A DNA stretch of 64,000 nucleotides from positions 748,509 to 812,508 of the forward strand of contig NZ_KK073768.1 of assembly GCF_000582685.1 (NCBI RefSeq), given 5' to 3'. Positions 9,455 to 18,668 of the stretch are shown here, piece after piece. Positions within the stretch are counted from its first letter, which is position 1; each line of letters starts with the position of its first letter. This stretch comes from [Scytonema hofmanni] UTEX 2349. Its GTDB lineage: Bacteria; Cyanobacteriota; Cyanobacteriia; Cyanobacteriales; Nostocaceae. A program made the position numbers and the translations under genes. The notes under the pieces are model-generated. The model had not been told where the DNA came from. It saw only the letters and a list, made by a program, of their open reading frames with translations, and searched no databases.

Positions 9455-10003
9455 ACATCTGGTGAAAAAGAATGTAGAGACGCGAAATTTCGCGTCTCTA
9501 CAAGGGAAATTTCGCGTCTCTACAAGGGTTTCGCGTAAGGAGGCAGGAGGAGGAAGGCAGGAGGCAGGAGGTAATCCCCATAAATAAATTTAGGGGATTT
9601 ATAATGGACGCTGTATTTTTTGCGCTGCGCGTCTCAAAATACATTTTTTATCTTTATTCATAAATAAATTTAGGGGCTTTAAACCCGTTTGGCAGAGGGC
9701 AAAAAATATATTTTCTTCCTCCTGCCTTCTGCCTCCTGCCCTCTGCCTTTCTTCGGTAACGCATAATTAATTTCTGGAGATGTCTATTGTGGAAAAAATG
9801 TACCAGACGTAGCAATGCTACGTCTCTTGGGGATCTGAAATTGATTTAGGACTGCAAATTTATTTCTTTTTTTCAGGAAATAGCTATCTCAAGAGTGAAT
9901 AGATAAGTAAAGGCTTAGGCTTTAATTGTAAATTAAGGGATGCTACTGTGATTTTTCCGCTTAGAGTAACTAAAATCTCAGTTGCAACAGGAAGGTAAAT
10001 AAA
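9455..10003. other. repeat-rich intergenic region downstream of pbpC
   Basis: No gene is supported here. The region holds the 9474-9531 palindrome pair, an inverted purine/pyrimidine pair (GGCAGGAGG-type repeats near 9540-9573 and CCTCCTGCC-type repeats near 9718-9749), and a small hairpin near 9808-9824 (GACGTAGCAATGCTACGTC). The last 100 bp should contain the promoter of the small gene at 10004. Confidence 0.6.
9474..9531. repeat. GTAGAGACG palindrome, one and a half copies
   Basis: A perfect 28-bp palindrome with arms GTAGAGACGCGAAA and TTTCGCGTCTCTAC (9474-9501) is followed by a second right half (9508-9522). The one-and-a-half-copy layout recurs at 20921-20974. Confidence 0.85.
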
Positions 10004-10168
10004 ATGACAACCACACAAACTAGCTCAAAGAAAACAGAAAATAAATCAGCCAAGAAGAAACAACAGTCTTCTCATCAGACAGATATTGGTAGTCCTAAAG
10101 TACCAGTTCACCAACGCAAAACGAACCAGCAATATGAAGTCTTAAGTGACTGGAACCATTCAAGTTAG
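10004..10168 (+). CDS. small Lys/Gln/Ser-rich protein, unknown function
   Basis: 54 residues starting MTTTQTSSKKTENKSAKKK and ending YEVLSDWNHSS. A good ribosome-binding site (GGAAGG) lies about 9 bases before the ATG, and a terminator-like hairpin follows at 10198-10228, so this short frame looks like a complete single-gene transcription unit. It is strongly basic and hydrophilic, with no membrane segment, and is probably disordered. I do not recognise the family. The ribosome site and terminator are the main support for it being real. Confidence 0.55.
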   Translation: MTTTQTSSKKTENKSAKKKQQSSHQTDIGSPKVPVHQRKTNQQYEVLSDWNHSS

Positions 10169-10197
10169 TAAACTCAAACATGGTGTTTGCTGGTTCT

Positions 10198-10228
10198 AAG
10201 CTGGATAATTTATCTATCCTAGCTTTTT
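10198..10228 (+). terminator. intrinsic terminator between convergent genes
   Basis: Stem AAGCT-GGATA / TATCC-TAGCTT followed by TTTTT. It ends the small gene at 10004 and may also stop the opposing kinase gene, since the AAGCT arm makes it partly bidirectional. Confidence 0.65.
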
Positions 10229-10237
10229 GTATCTTCA

Positions 10238-12046
10238 CTATCTAATATTCACCTCTTGCATGTAATTTCCTGGCTGAAAATTGTCCACCTTAGTAGCGGT
10301 TTTGCTGTGAATGAATGAATCTGTCCACATAGCTTTGGCTATTGGTGATGTCGCTACTTTTTCATCTTGTGGAAGTTGCGATCGCCTGTTGTCATCATTA
10401 GGACTTTTCTTAGCTTGTAGACGCTGCTTTTGCGTATACTCAATTAGTTTAGCTTGGGCTTGAGCATAAATTGAAGTACCTGGGGAAACTTGTTGGAGAA
10501 ACTCCACAGCACCATTAAAGTCACCTGCTGCTGCTTTGTTGTAAGCCTTTTGAACTAAGTAAGCGGCTCTAATTTGCTGCTTTTGATTGTATTCAGTCAA
10601 CTTTTGTTGAACTATAGTTTTAGAAGAGCTTTCTTGGGGAATTTGCTGCAAGTAGTTTAAAGCACTAGAGAAATCTTTTTCACCTGCTTCTTGGTAAGCC
10701 TTGGCTAATAAGTCTTTTGACTCGACTTCGAGATTAGCGCGTGCAGTTTTAACTAATTTATCACATTTCGATTGCCAATATAAAATATCCGGAACCTGAG
10801 GAGCAGTACGAAGTACATCCCTCCAACGATTTTCGTTAAAGGCATTTTCAACAGCTTGGTAACGTTGTGCTGCTACTTTCCATTGTTGTTGCCATTTGTC
10901 AATTGTGGTTTGAGCTTCGGGATAAACGTTGCTGTTTGGCTTAATTGATCGTGCTAAAGCGATCGCTCCTTCTAAATTTCCCGCTTGATATTGTTCTGTT
11001 GCTTTATATAAAGCTTCTGTTTCTGAATACGCTGGAGAATTATTAGCTAAAGAATATACTCCTAATCCCATCACCAAGGAATTAGCCGCTAATCCTACCC
11101 TCATTCCTGTGAGTAGGGAAGGTGATTTTATAAACTTAAACCCTCCTTGAGAGTTCTCACCTGTGGACACACTATATTCTACATCTAATATTTCCGACTT
11201 ATCCAAAGGTATTTGCTTGAGGACTTGCAACACCTCAACCACTGTCTGAAAGCGCTCTCTGTGGTTGTAACGAATCATTTGGCTGAGGACAGCAGCTAGA
11301 TAATCATTAACTGGTGTCTCACTCAAACGCCAATAAATATCATTTGTGTAAGGATCTATTTTTAATTGTAACGGTGTTAACCCTGTTAAACTTTGGATAG
11401 CAATCATGCCCAAAGAATAAATATCACTATTGGGCTGCGCTTGACTAATAAACTGCTCTGGGGGTATATATCCCAAAGAGGTGACGGGAAGTCGATAAAT
11501 CGGCATTGCCGCATCTACACCAAAATCGACCGGCTGAATTGAACCAAAGTCGATCAAAACTAACTTACCATCACAAGCGCGTCTGATCAAGTTTTCCGGT
11601 TTGACGTCGCAGTGAATAACTCCTTGGGAGTGAACAAATTCGAGAATTTCGAGAACATCATTGAGAAATTGGATAACTTCGCTTTCGCTCCAAAGACTCC
11701 CCCATTCTCGACCCATCGGCAATTCAGCCGTCAACGCATGTCCTTCAATAAACTCTTGTACTAAATAGAATCTTTCATTTTCTTCAAAACAACCAAGAAG
11801 TTCAGGAATCTGGTTATGGTGCCCCAACTGCTTGAGAGTTTCGGTTTCCGTAAGAAAGCGCAACCTGAGTGTGTCCAAGTAACTCGGTTGAGAACCAGTC
11901 ACTTTTAGCTGCTTAACTACGCATTTTGGATTCTCAGGGTGATCTATGTCTACGGCGATGTATGTTTGTCCAAATACCCCGGCACCGAGGGCTTGAACGA
12001 TTTGGTACCGTCCTTGTAGTACTTTACCGATCATGTATTGAGTCAT
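10238..12046 (-). CDS. membrane Ser/Thr protein kinase with C-terminal helical repeats
   Basis: 602 residues. The N-terminal eukaryotic-type kinase domain (about 14-280) is complete: Gly-rich loop GAGVFGQTY at 21-29, Lys45, catalytic HCDVKPEN around 145-152 (Cys replaces the usual Arg of HRD), DFG at 166-168 and GYIPPEQ for the APE motif. A single membrane segment near 312-335 separates it from a C-terminal TPR-like region of repeated units (AYQEAGEKDFSSALNYLQQIPQESS and similar), probably outside the membrane and binding proteins or ligands. This is the Spk-type layout common in cyanobacteria. Cys in place of Arg in HRD suggests activity not strictly dependent on activation-loop phosphorylation. 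The target is unknown. Confidence 0.9.
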   Translation of the reverse strand: MTQYMIGKVLQGRYQIVQALGAGVFGQTYIAVDIDHPENPKCVVKQLKVTGSQPSYLDTLRLRFLTETETLKQLGHHNQIPELLGCFEENERFYLVQEFIEGHALTAELPMGREWGSLWSESEVIQFLNDVLEILEFVHSQGVIHCDVKPENLIRRACDGKLVLIDFGSIQPVDFGVDAAMPIYRLPVTSLGYIPPEQFISQAQPNSDIYSLGMIAIQSLTGLTPLQLKIDPYTNDIYWRLSETPVNDYLAAVLSQMIRYNHRERFQTVVEVLQVLKQIPLDKSEILDVEYSVSTGENSQGGFKFIKSPSLLTGMRVGLAANSLVMGLGVYSLANNSPAYSETEALYKATEQYQAGNLEGAIALARSIKPNSNVYPEAQTTIDKWQQQWKVAAQRYQAVENAFNENRWRDVLRTAPQVPDILYWQSKCDKLVKTARANLEVESKDLLAKAYQEAGEKDFSSALNYLQQIPQESSSKTIVQQKLTEYNQKQQIRAAYLVQKAYNKAAAGDFNGAVEFLQQVSPGTSIYAQAQAKLIEYTQKQRLQAKKSPNDDNRRSQLPQDEKVATSPIAKAMWTDSFIHSKTATKVDNFQPGNYMQEVNIR

Positions 12047-12432
12047 GAGGAGGTTATTGGGTAAGTCGTTATTTAGGTTTTCTCACGTTACCCGGTTTTT
12101 CCGGAAACCCTTATGAATTATTCAATATAGCGCTGATTCATTCGATAAATTTTTATAAATTTCTGCGTATAAATACGTAATTATTTGCAATAAATTTATA
12201 AAATTAATCACAAAAAAATAAACACAGGTCAGGTATGAAATATTGTCCCTCCTATCGAATATCGACATTATTCTTCACATATCTAGTATGCCAGTTTAGG
12301 TATCTGGTGCTTTGTAAATATTTTGTAGTCAGGACTGAAGTTCTCATCTTACCAGACAAAGACTTCAGTCCTGACTAGGATATTTTTTTATGACTAATTA
12401 AACGTTGACCTTAATCCCCCTCCCCCACTCCC
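12047..12432. other. AT-rich intergenic region with family-B palindrome
   Basis: The right part holds a long palindrome (12325-12378). The left part is AT-rich and includes the leader of the kinase gene that runs leftward, with a small GC hairpin near 12090-12107 (CCGGTTTTTCCGG). No gene was found. Confidence 0.55.
12325..12378. repeat. family-B palindrome, possible terminator of the ABC gene
   Basis: Perfect 15-base arms TAGTCAGGACTGAAG and CTTCAGTCCTGACTA, 22-base loop. It lies just past the stop of the leftward ABC transporter gene and could act as its terminator. Confidence 0.75.
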
Positions 12433-14265
12433 CTACTGATACCCCGCTGCTTGCAATAAAAATAATGAAGCATACCGTCCCTCAGCTTGCAATAACTCTT
12501 CGTGAGTTCCTTGTTCTGTCACTTCCCCATTTTCAATCACCACAATTCTATCAGCCATCCGCACTGTGGAAAAACGGTGCGAAATCAACAATACCATCTG
12601 ATTTTTGGTTAAAGTACGAAAATGATTGAAAATATCAAACTCAGCTTGAGCATCCATTGCTGATGTTGGTTCATCTAAAACCAAAATATCTGCACTATTT
12701 CGCATAAAAGCACGAGAAAGAGCTATTTTTTGCCACTGTCCCCCAGAAAGTTCTTGTCCACCACGGAACCATTTACCAAGTTGAGTTGTAAAACCTGCGG
12801 GTAACTTCAAGACGAAAGGTAGTGCCATGCCTTTTTCGGCAGCAATTTCCCAAAGTTCTCTATCTTCTAATCGTTCCACATCACCCACACCGATATTCTC
12901 GCCGACGGTGAATTGATAGCGAACAAAATTCTGGAAAATTACACCAATACGGCGCCGCAACACATCAACATCCCATTCTTGCAAATCTAAGCCATCAAGT
13001 AAGATGCGTCCAGAGTCTGGGTAATAAAGCCGAGTCAGCAGTTTAATTAAAGTCGTCTTCCCAGAACCATTTTCACCCACGATCGCTAGTTTTTCACCTG
13101 GTCGCAAATGTAGAGATATATTTCTTAATGCCGGTTGCGAATTTCCCGGATAGGTAAATGTCATGTTCTCAAAACGAATACCATCACCAGGTTTGACACC
13201 TTTAATCGCTTTACCTTTTGCCGTTGGTACTTCTTCTTCTAGAAAGTCGTACAGGTTGGAGAGATACAAGTTATCTTCGTACATCCCGCCGATGGAAGTC
13301 AACGCCCCGGAAAAAGTATTTTGTCCTTGGCGAAAGACGGTAAGATACATTGTCATATCTCCCAGAGTAATTTTACTAGCCACCGTTTCCAAGACAATCC
13401 AAGCGTAGGCGATGTAAAAACCAACAGTAGAAAGTAAACTTAATAGGTATCCCCACAATCCCCGACGCAAAGTTAAATCGCGATCTTCGCCATAAAGCCG
13501 ATTAAATAGAGCGTGATAACGCCCTAACAGCATATTCCCCAACTGATAGAGTTTGACTTCTTTGGCAAAATCTTCTCTGGCAAGCAGCGTTTCTAAATAA
13601 TGCTGTTCGCGGGTTTCTGGCGCCCGCCAACTAAATAGCCGGAATGCTTGTGCCGCAAACTTCGTTTCCACAAAGAATGCAGGCATCCCGGCTAAAATTA
13701 GAACTAGCAATGCCCAAACCGAAAACTTGACAAGCAAAGCTCCATATGTTATAAGTGATAAGGCACTTTGCACCAAGCCGAATGTGCGCGTTACCAAAGA
13801 AAGGGGACGAGTTGAAGCTTCCCGCCGCGCATTGGTTAATTTGTCGTAAAATTCCGAGTCCTCAAACTGGGTGAGATCCAAAGTGAGGGACTTTTCCAAG
13901 ATAAGAACGTTGACCCGCTGACCGAGTAGCACCCGCAATAAAGATTGACAGACGCTAAGTCCTCGTTGAGTGGCAGCTAATAAAGCAACAGCGATCGCTT
14001 CTAAGCCAACATACATTAGCGGATGATAGCTATTGACAAAATCACTACCAGGTGTATGTGATTGAGCGGCAAAAATGACCGCATCGACAATTAACTTACC
14101 GATGTAGGCGATCGCGGCAGGCAAAATACCACCCACTAAAGTTAAAGTGGCAAGAATAATAGTTAGAAAGCGGCTAGTAGTCCACACCAAGTTGACAGCA
14201 CGTCCACTGTAGCGGAATACAGCTAGTGATTGACGCAGAGCGTTTCGATTCTTTTGAGTCCTCAT
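12433..14265 (-). CDS. ABC exporter, fused permease/ATPase (lipid or drug type)
   Basis: 610 residues. The N-terminal half is a type-IV exporter membrane domain with about six membrane segments (to roughly residue 340). The C-terminal half is an ATPase domain with Walker A GENGSGKTT, Q-loop region FQNFVRYQFTVGENI, signature LSGGQ, Walker B ILVLDEPTSAMDA and H-loop LISHR, all intact. As a half-transporter it should work as a dimer, exporting a lipid, peptide or other hydrophobic molecule. The substrate cannot be read from sequence. No partner gene is adjacent. Confidence 0.9.
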   Translation of the reverse strand: MRTQKNRNALRQSLAVFRYSGRAVNLVWTTSRFLTIILATLTLVGGILPAAIAYIGKLIVDAVIFAAQSHTPGSDFVNSYHPLMYVGLEAIAVALLAATQRGLSVCQSLLRVLLGQRVNVLILEKSLTLDLTQFEDSEFYDKLTNARREASTRPLSLVTRTFGLVQSALSLITYGALLVKFSVWALLVLILAGMPAFFVETKFAAQAFRLFSWRAPETREQHYLETLLAREDFAKEVKLYQLGNMLLGRYHALFNRLYGEDRDLTLRRGLWGYLLSLLSTVGFYIAYAWIVLETVASKITLGDMTMYLTVFRQGQNTFSGALTSIGGMYEDNLYLSNLYDFLEEEVPTAKGKAIKGVKPGDGIRFENMTFTYPGNSQPALRNISLHLRPGEKLAIVGENGSGKTTLIKLLTRLYYPDSGRILLDGLDLQEWDVDVLRRRIGVIFQNFVRYQFTVGENIGVGDVERLEDRELWEIAAEKGMALPFVLKLPAGFTTQLGKWFRGGQELSGGQWQKIALSRAFMRNSADILVLDEPTSAMDAQAEFDIFNHFRTLTKNQMVLLISHRFSTVRMADRIVVIENGEVTEQGTHEELLQAEGRYASLFLLQAAGYQ

Positions 14266-14417
14266 TATTCTTTTTATAGCGTGAAATTGCTTAGTTTGCC
14301 TATTTAGGCATTCCCTCTTCAGGTGTATAAATCACAGCTACTCGTGTTTTACTGGACAAAGACCTAAGTTTTTTTAATTAACCACCAAAATGCTAAGACA
14401 GCAAGGAAATCGGTGAG

Positions 14418-15020
14418 ATGCCTTACAGTCAATTTACAATTGAACAAATCAAAACAAACTTTGGGATATCAATATCTGAACAATTCGGAACTTTTGCTGA
14501 GGTTGCAGAGATAAATTATAGCGATTTTCTCGCGCAATCTATCAAAGAATATTTGCCTTTAGCATTGGCAATTGATACAGAAAAAGCTCGTTCGGAATTG
14601 ATTGTGATGCCAATATTAGTAGAGCTTAAAAGACAACTTCCATCACAAATAAGTATATTTTCTGGCAGAGATTTTACTGTAGATTCAGCAAAAGGACTGA
14701 ATGGATTTTGCGATTTTCTGATTAGTCGTTCTCCAGAACAGATTTTGATTGAAGCGCCAGTAGTTACTTTAGTGGAAGCTAAAAATGATAACATCCAATC
14801 TGGATTAGGACAGTGTATGGCAGAAATGATCGCAGCTCAACTTTTTAATCAAAATAAAGGTAATCAAATTTCTACAATTTACGGTGTTATTACGACTGGG
14901 ACAAATTGGAGATTTTTGCGGCTGAAAGGTCAAATTATAGAGATAGATTTGAATGAATATTTTATCAGTCAGATAGGGCAAATTTTGGGTATTTTGAAAA
15001 GTACCGTTGTTGCTGAGTGA
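14418..15020 (+). CDS. PD-(D/E)XK-like hypothetical protein
   Basis: 200 residues. The segment GFCDFLISRSP...VVTLVEAKND has the layout of a PD-(D/E)XK nuclease core: an Asp at the end of one strand, then hydrophobic-E-A-K in the next, preceded by a Glu in a helix (SELIVMPILVELKRQ). Similar proteins of about 200 residues are common and uncharacterised in filamentous cyanobacteria. No DNA-binding or methylase partner is adjacent, so a restriction role is not indicated. The nuclease fold is inferred from motif spacing only. Confidence 0.7.
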   Translation: MPYSQFTIEQIKTNFGISISEQFGTFAEVAEINYSDFLAQSIKEYLPLALAIDTEKARSELIVMPILVELKRQLPSQISIFSGRDFTVDSAKGLNGFCDFLISRSPEQILIEAPVVTLVEAKNDNIQSGLGQCMAEMIAAQLFNQNKGNQISTIYGVITTGTNWRFLRLKGQIIEIDLNEYFISQIGQILGILKSTVVAE

Positions 15021-15110
15021 GAATTAATGCCCACTATGTTGGGTTTTCTGCCTCAAACCAACCTAGACGATCTACCTTATACTACAGATACAACCTCTTA
15101 CTAGCACACC

Positions 15111-17087
15111 ATGAGTCTGTGCATTAACCCGTTTTGCCCCCAACCAGACCACTCGGATAATGCTAACAACCGCTTTTGTCAAAGTTGCGGTTCGCACCTA
15201 CTCCTGGAAAACCGCTATCGGGTGATGCGCTTGCTGAGTGATAACAGTGGGTTTGGCAAAATTTATGAGGCATACGAAAGCAGTACGCCAAAAATCCTGA
15301 AAGTTCTCAAAGAACACCTGAACAACCACGCCAAAGCAGTAGAACTTTTCCAACAAGAGGCGGCAGTATTGGCAAAGTTGGATCATCCGGGCATTCCCAA
15401 AGTGGATGGTTACTTTCAGTATCTCACCAATCACAATTTGCGGTTGCACTGTTTGGTGATGGAAAAAATCGATGGTGTGAATTTAGAACAATGGCTGCAA
15501 CAACACTCTAATAATCCCATTTCTGAGAAGCAAGCTTTAGCCTGGTTAAAGCAACTGGCGGAAATATTGCAGATAGTGCATAGCAAACAGTGGTTTCATC
15601 GCGATATTAAACCCGCAAATGTCATGCTGAGAAGCAATGGACAGTTGGTGTTAATTGACTTTGGCACCGCGAGGGATGCGACGTATACATATTTAGCAAA
15701 GCTGGGTGTGGGACACCAAATTACGGCGGTGGTTTCCGCAGGATACACCCCAGCAGAACAAATGAATTACCAAGCTGTACCGCAATCAGATTTTTTTGCT
15801 TTGGGACGCACCTTTGTACATTTGTTGACAGGAGAGCATCCCTTAAAGTTTTATGATGCTCATAATGATGTGTTTCACTGGCGACAAGCGGTGACAATTT
15901 CACCGTTGCTGGGCAATTTTATCGATCAATTAATGGCGCGAAAACCAGGCGATCGACCGTTAAATACTCAGGTATTGTTACAACGGCTAGGGGAAATTGA
16001 GCAAAAAACCTTTCAGCATTCAAAAAAGAAATTGCCGGTAGCAGTTCCTGTTGTAGCACTGCTGTTATTAGGGGGAGGATTTGGCTATTTAGCATCTAAA
16101 ATCGGTCAGTCTCCACTGTCCCCTATATCAACAACAAGTCCAACTGCGAAAATTCCAAATCCCTTAACAAATCTTTCTCTAGCCCAAACCCTTCCTTCGG
16201 AACCCTACACGAACACAGGGCATACCGACAAAATTTGTATTGGTGATTGCATCGCTATCAGCCGCGATAATTCCATTCTTGTCAGTGGCAGTTATGACAA
16301 AACAATCAAAATTTGGAACTTGCCGGATGGCACTCTTATCCGCACCCTGACTGATCATTCCGGCGGTGTTTCTTCTGTCGCCATCAGCCCGGATGGGCAA
16401 ACTTTAGTTAGTGGTAGTCGTGACAAGACTATCAAAATTTGGCAGATCGCAGATGGCACTCTTATCCGCACCTTGACTGGTCATTCCTCCAGTGTTTTTT
16501 CTGTCGCCATGAGCAAGGATGGGCAAACTTTAGTTAGTAGCAGTGCTGACAAGACTATCAAAATTTGGCAGATCGCAGACGGCACTCTTATCCGCACCCT
16601 GACTGGTGATTCCGACTATGTTAATTCTGTCGCTATTAGCCCGGATGGGCAAACTTTAGTTAGTGGCAGTGGTGACAAAACTATCAAAATTTGGCAGATC
16701 GCAGATGGCATTCTTATCCGCACCCTGACTGGTCATTCCAGGTCGGTTTCTTCTGTCGCCATTAGCCCGGATGGGCGGACTTTAGTTAGTGGTAGTAATG
16801 ACAAAACTATCAAAATTTGGAACTTGCCGGATGGCACTCTTATCCGCACCCTGACTGATCATTCCGGCGGTGTTTCTTCTGTCGCCATCAGCCCGGATGG
16901 GCAGACTTTAGTTAGTGGCAGTGGTGACAAAACTATCAAAATTTGGAACTTGGCGGATGGCACTCTTATCCGCACCCTGACTGGTCATTCCTCCAGTGTT
17001 TATTCTGTCGCCATTAGCCCGGATGGGCGAACTTTAGTTAGTGGCAGTGCTGACAAAACTATCAAAATTTGGCGGGCATCAAGTTGA
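15111..17087 (+). CDS. zinc ribbon / Ser-Thr kinase / WD40 membrane protein
   Basis: 658 residues. A short zinc ribbon comes first (Cys4, Cys9, Cys23, Cys26), then a protein kinase domain (about 35-300) with WFHRDIKPANVML and LIDFGTARD, a membrane segment (PVAVPVVALLLLGGGFGYLA, about 305-325), a linker, and seven WD40 units of 42 residues (about 370-658), enough for a full seven-blade propeller. The kinase faces the cytoplasm and the propeller should lie on the other side as a sensor or docking platform. The WD40 units are almost identical in DNA (126-bp period). An 82-bp run at 16317 recurs exactly four units later at 16821, a sign of recent segmental duplication or gene conversion. Confidence 0.92.
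   Translation: MSLCINPFCPQPDHSDNANNRFCQSCGSHLLLENRYRVMRLLSDNSGFGKIYEAYESSTPKILKVLKEHLNNHAKAVELFQQEAAVLAKLDHPGIPKVDGYFQYLTNHNLRLHCLVMEKIDGVNLEQWLQQHSNNPISEKQALAWLKQLAEILQIVHSKQWFHRDIKPANVMLRSNGQLVLIDFGTARDATYTYLAKLGVGHQITAVVSAGYTPAEQMNYQAVPQSDFFALGRTFVHLLTGEHPLKFYDAHNDVFHWRQAVTISPLLGNFIDQLMARKPGDRPLNTQVLLQRLGEIEQKTFQHSKKKLPVAVPVVALLLLGGGFGYLASKIGQSPLSPISTTSPTAKIPNPLTNLSLAQTLPSEPYTNTGHTDKICIGDCIAISRDNSILVSGSYDKTIKIWNLPDGTLIRTLTDHSGGVSSVAISPDGQTLVSGSRDKTIKIWQIADGTLIRTLTGHSSSVFSVAMSKDGQTLVSSSADKTIKIWQIADGTLIRTLTGDSDYVNSVAISPDGQTLVSGSGDKTIKIWQIADGILIRTLTGHSRSVSSVAISPDGRTLVSGSNDKTIKIWNLPDGTLIRTLTDHSGGVSSVAISPDGQTLVSGSGDKTIKIWNLADGTLIRTLTGHSSSVYSVAISPDGRTLVSGSADKTIKIWRASS
16214..17077 (+). repeat. 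126-bp tandem WD40-coding repeats
   Basis: Seven units, each encoding the pattern SVAISPDGQTLVSGS-DKTIKIW-ADGTLIRTL. Units 1-2 and 5-6 share a junction sequence that the others lack. Confidence 0.9.
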
Positions 17088-17311
17088 AGTTGACTGCGAT
17101 TTTGGGTTTGAGATTCGTCAGCGTTGGTGTTAATTGCTTTGACCCTGGATGCTGACACCCTAGAAGGGTACGGCGTTGTGCGTACACTCGTGTGCGATCG
17201 CTTTCCTTTAGAGATTTTTTAGCCCGCGTTAGTAGGCAAGCTTTGCCCGATGCCAAACAAGAGTGCGATCGCTTCAGTTTGAGGAGTTTAATATCATGTC
17301 GGGTTAATTGC

Positions 17312-17587
17312 CTATACTGTAGAGACGTTCCACTGGAACGTCTCTACGACGGTTGCATCATGCTGAGGATAGAGAATGCTATCATGATCTCGACCGGAGA
17401 ACTGATCATTGCTTCCTTCTAAAGGCATAGAAGCGATTTTTGCCAAAATATCTTTAGCAGATTGGACTTTAGGTTTAGTCTCGCAGGAAATGACAATGAC
17501 TTCAACGCGAGTTCCCTCAGCTAATGGAATTGGTTGTGATAGCCTGAGTACTCCCTCTTCATAAACAGCTTCTATACTTATTGCCAT
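17312..17587 (-). CDS. orphan AF2212/DUF104-type antitoxin with repeat-derived tail
   Basis: 91 residues. MAISIEAVYEEGVLRLSQPIPLAEGTRVEVIVI is the typical N-terminal fold of AF2212-like antitoxins, and MPLEGSNDQFSGRDHDSILY is their usual C-terminal end. The last 14 or so residues (ATVVETFQWNVSTV) come from a mobile palindrome at 17319-17347, whose insertion seems to have replaced the original stop. In this family a PIN-domain toxin normally follows directly. Here the downstream 224 bp hold no PIN frame, so the antitoxin looks orphaned. Confidence 0.75.
   Translation of the reverse strand: MAISIEAVYEEGVLRLSQPIPLAEGTRVEVIVISCETKPKVQSAKDILAKIASMPLEGSNDQFSGRDHDSILYPQHDATVVETFQWNVSTV
17319..17347. 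repeat. GTAGAGACG palindrome forming the antitoxin 3' end
   Basis: Arms GTAGAGACGTTCC and GGAACGTCTCTAC with centre ACT. An ATATCATGTCGGG flank at 17291-17303 matches the left end of the composite element at 20791-20891. Confidence 0.9.
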
Positions 17588-17667
17588 CAGCTATTGCCTC
17601 ATAGACTAGCTATTTCTCATCATTATATAGTACCTTTTAGCTCAAGTTGTCAGCCTATAAGTAAGCC

Positions 17668-18411
17668 TCACTTGAGATGATCAATTAACCAATCCAACGC
17701 AGCTTCGACATTTGCAACGCGATCGCCCTCTGGAATTGCCGGACGCTGTACCATCACCACAGGGATATTCAACTCTCGTGCAGCAATAATCTTGGCGTAA
17801 GTCGCATCACCACCGCTATTCTTACTTACAACAGTGTCGATCGCGTGCTGAATCAATAATTGTCGTTCATCTGCTAGTGTGAAAGGTCCTCTATCATATA
17901 AAAGTAAACCTTTTGGCACTAAAGTATTCGGTTGTGGCGGGTCAATCATCCGCATGAGAAACCAGATATTTTCTATGTGGGCAAAAGCCGCAAGCTCCTG
18001 TCTGCCGATAGTGAGGAAAACTCGCTTAGAGCGATCGCCTAACTTTTGGGCAGCAGCTTCAATGTTTTTAACTTCTATCCAATTGTCCCCTATAACTGGC
18101 TCCCACATCGGGCGCACTAACATCAACAAAGGAATGTTTACCTCAGCCGCAGATACAGCCGCATTCAGCGATATTTGCGCCGCAAAGGGATGGGTCGCAT
18201 CAATTAGCAAATCAATTGCTTCATCACGCAGATATGCACTTAATCCGGCTACACCACCAAAGCCACCAATCCGTGTATTAAGAGCCACATCTTTTGGTTG
18301 ACGAGTGCGACCAGCCAGGGAAACTATCACCTCAATTCCTGAAAGATTTGCCGCTTTTGCCCCTAGTTCAGCCCCATCACCCGTTCCACCCAGAATTAAT
18401 ACCCGCTTCAT
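17668..18411 (-). CDS. cobK: precorrin-6A reductase
   Basis: 247 residues, the normal CobK/CbiJ length. The N-terminal nucleotide-binding segment MKRVLILGGTGDGAELG and the later LIDATHPFAAQIS, MRMIDPP and VVSKNSGGDATYAKI motifs are typical of the family. The enzyme uses NADPH to reduce precorrin-6A in corrin-ring synthesis, in the cytoplasm. It stands alone here; a cobalamin adenosyltransferase lies 7 kb away (25599-26744), but no cob operon and no cobalamin riboswitch was seen upstream. Confidence 0.9.
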   Translation of the reverse strand: MKRVLILGGTGDGAELGAKAANLSGIEVIVSLAGRTRQPKDVALNTRIGGFGGVAGLSAYLRDEAIDLLIDATHPFAAQISLNAAVSAAEVNIPLLMLVRPMWEPVIGDNWIEVKNIEAAAQKLGDRSKRVFLTIGRQELAAFAHIENIWFLMRMIDPPQPNTLVPKGLLLYDRGPFTLADERQLLIQHAIDTVVSKNSGGDATYAKIIAARELNIPVVMVQRPAIPEGDRVANVEAALDWLIDHLK

Positions 18412-18414
18412 ACT

Positions 18415-18530
18415 TTACATCATGTCCTTTGCTTATTAACAGCAATAAAAACACCCCAACCGTCGTAGAGACGTTCCACCGGAACGTCTCTACAATAGAA
18501 TATGTGTCCTAACTTGGAACATGATATTAC
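18415..18530. repeat. composite palindromic element downstream of glsB
   Basis: The core palindrome is 18465-18493 (arms GTAGAGACGTTCC / GGAACGTCTCTAC, centre ACC). Flanks end in ATCATGTCC on the left and GGAACATGATAT on the right, and the segment AAAAACACCCCAACCGTC matches, inverted, the flank of the 20.8-kb copy. The left end touches the cobK start region. Confidence 0.75.
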
Positions 18531-18563
18531 ATAGAATGAATTTTTACCCAAAAACATAATAAT

Positions 18564-18591
18564 AGCGCCTGCCTAACTACAGGCAAGCGCT
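18564..18591. terminator. hairpin downstream of glsB
   Basis: Arms AGCGCCTGCCT and AGGCAAGCGCT (one mismatch) around a 6-base loop. There is no clear T-run, so termination is uncertain. Confidence 0.4.
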
Positions 18592-18668
18592 ACTGCTTTA
18601 ATTAAATTCAGGGATAAATATAATTAGCTTCCCCGAAGTATATTATTAATTACTCGCAATTGAACTTC

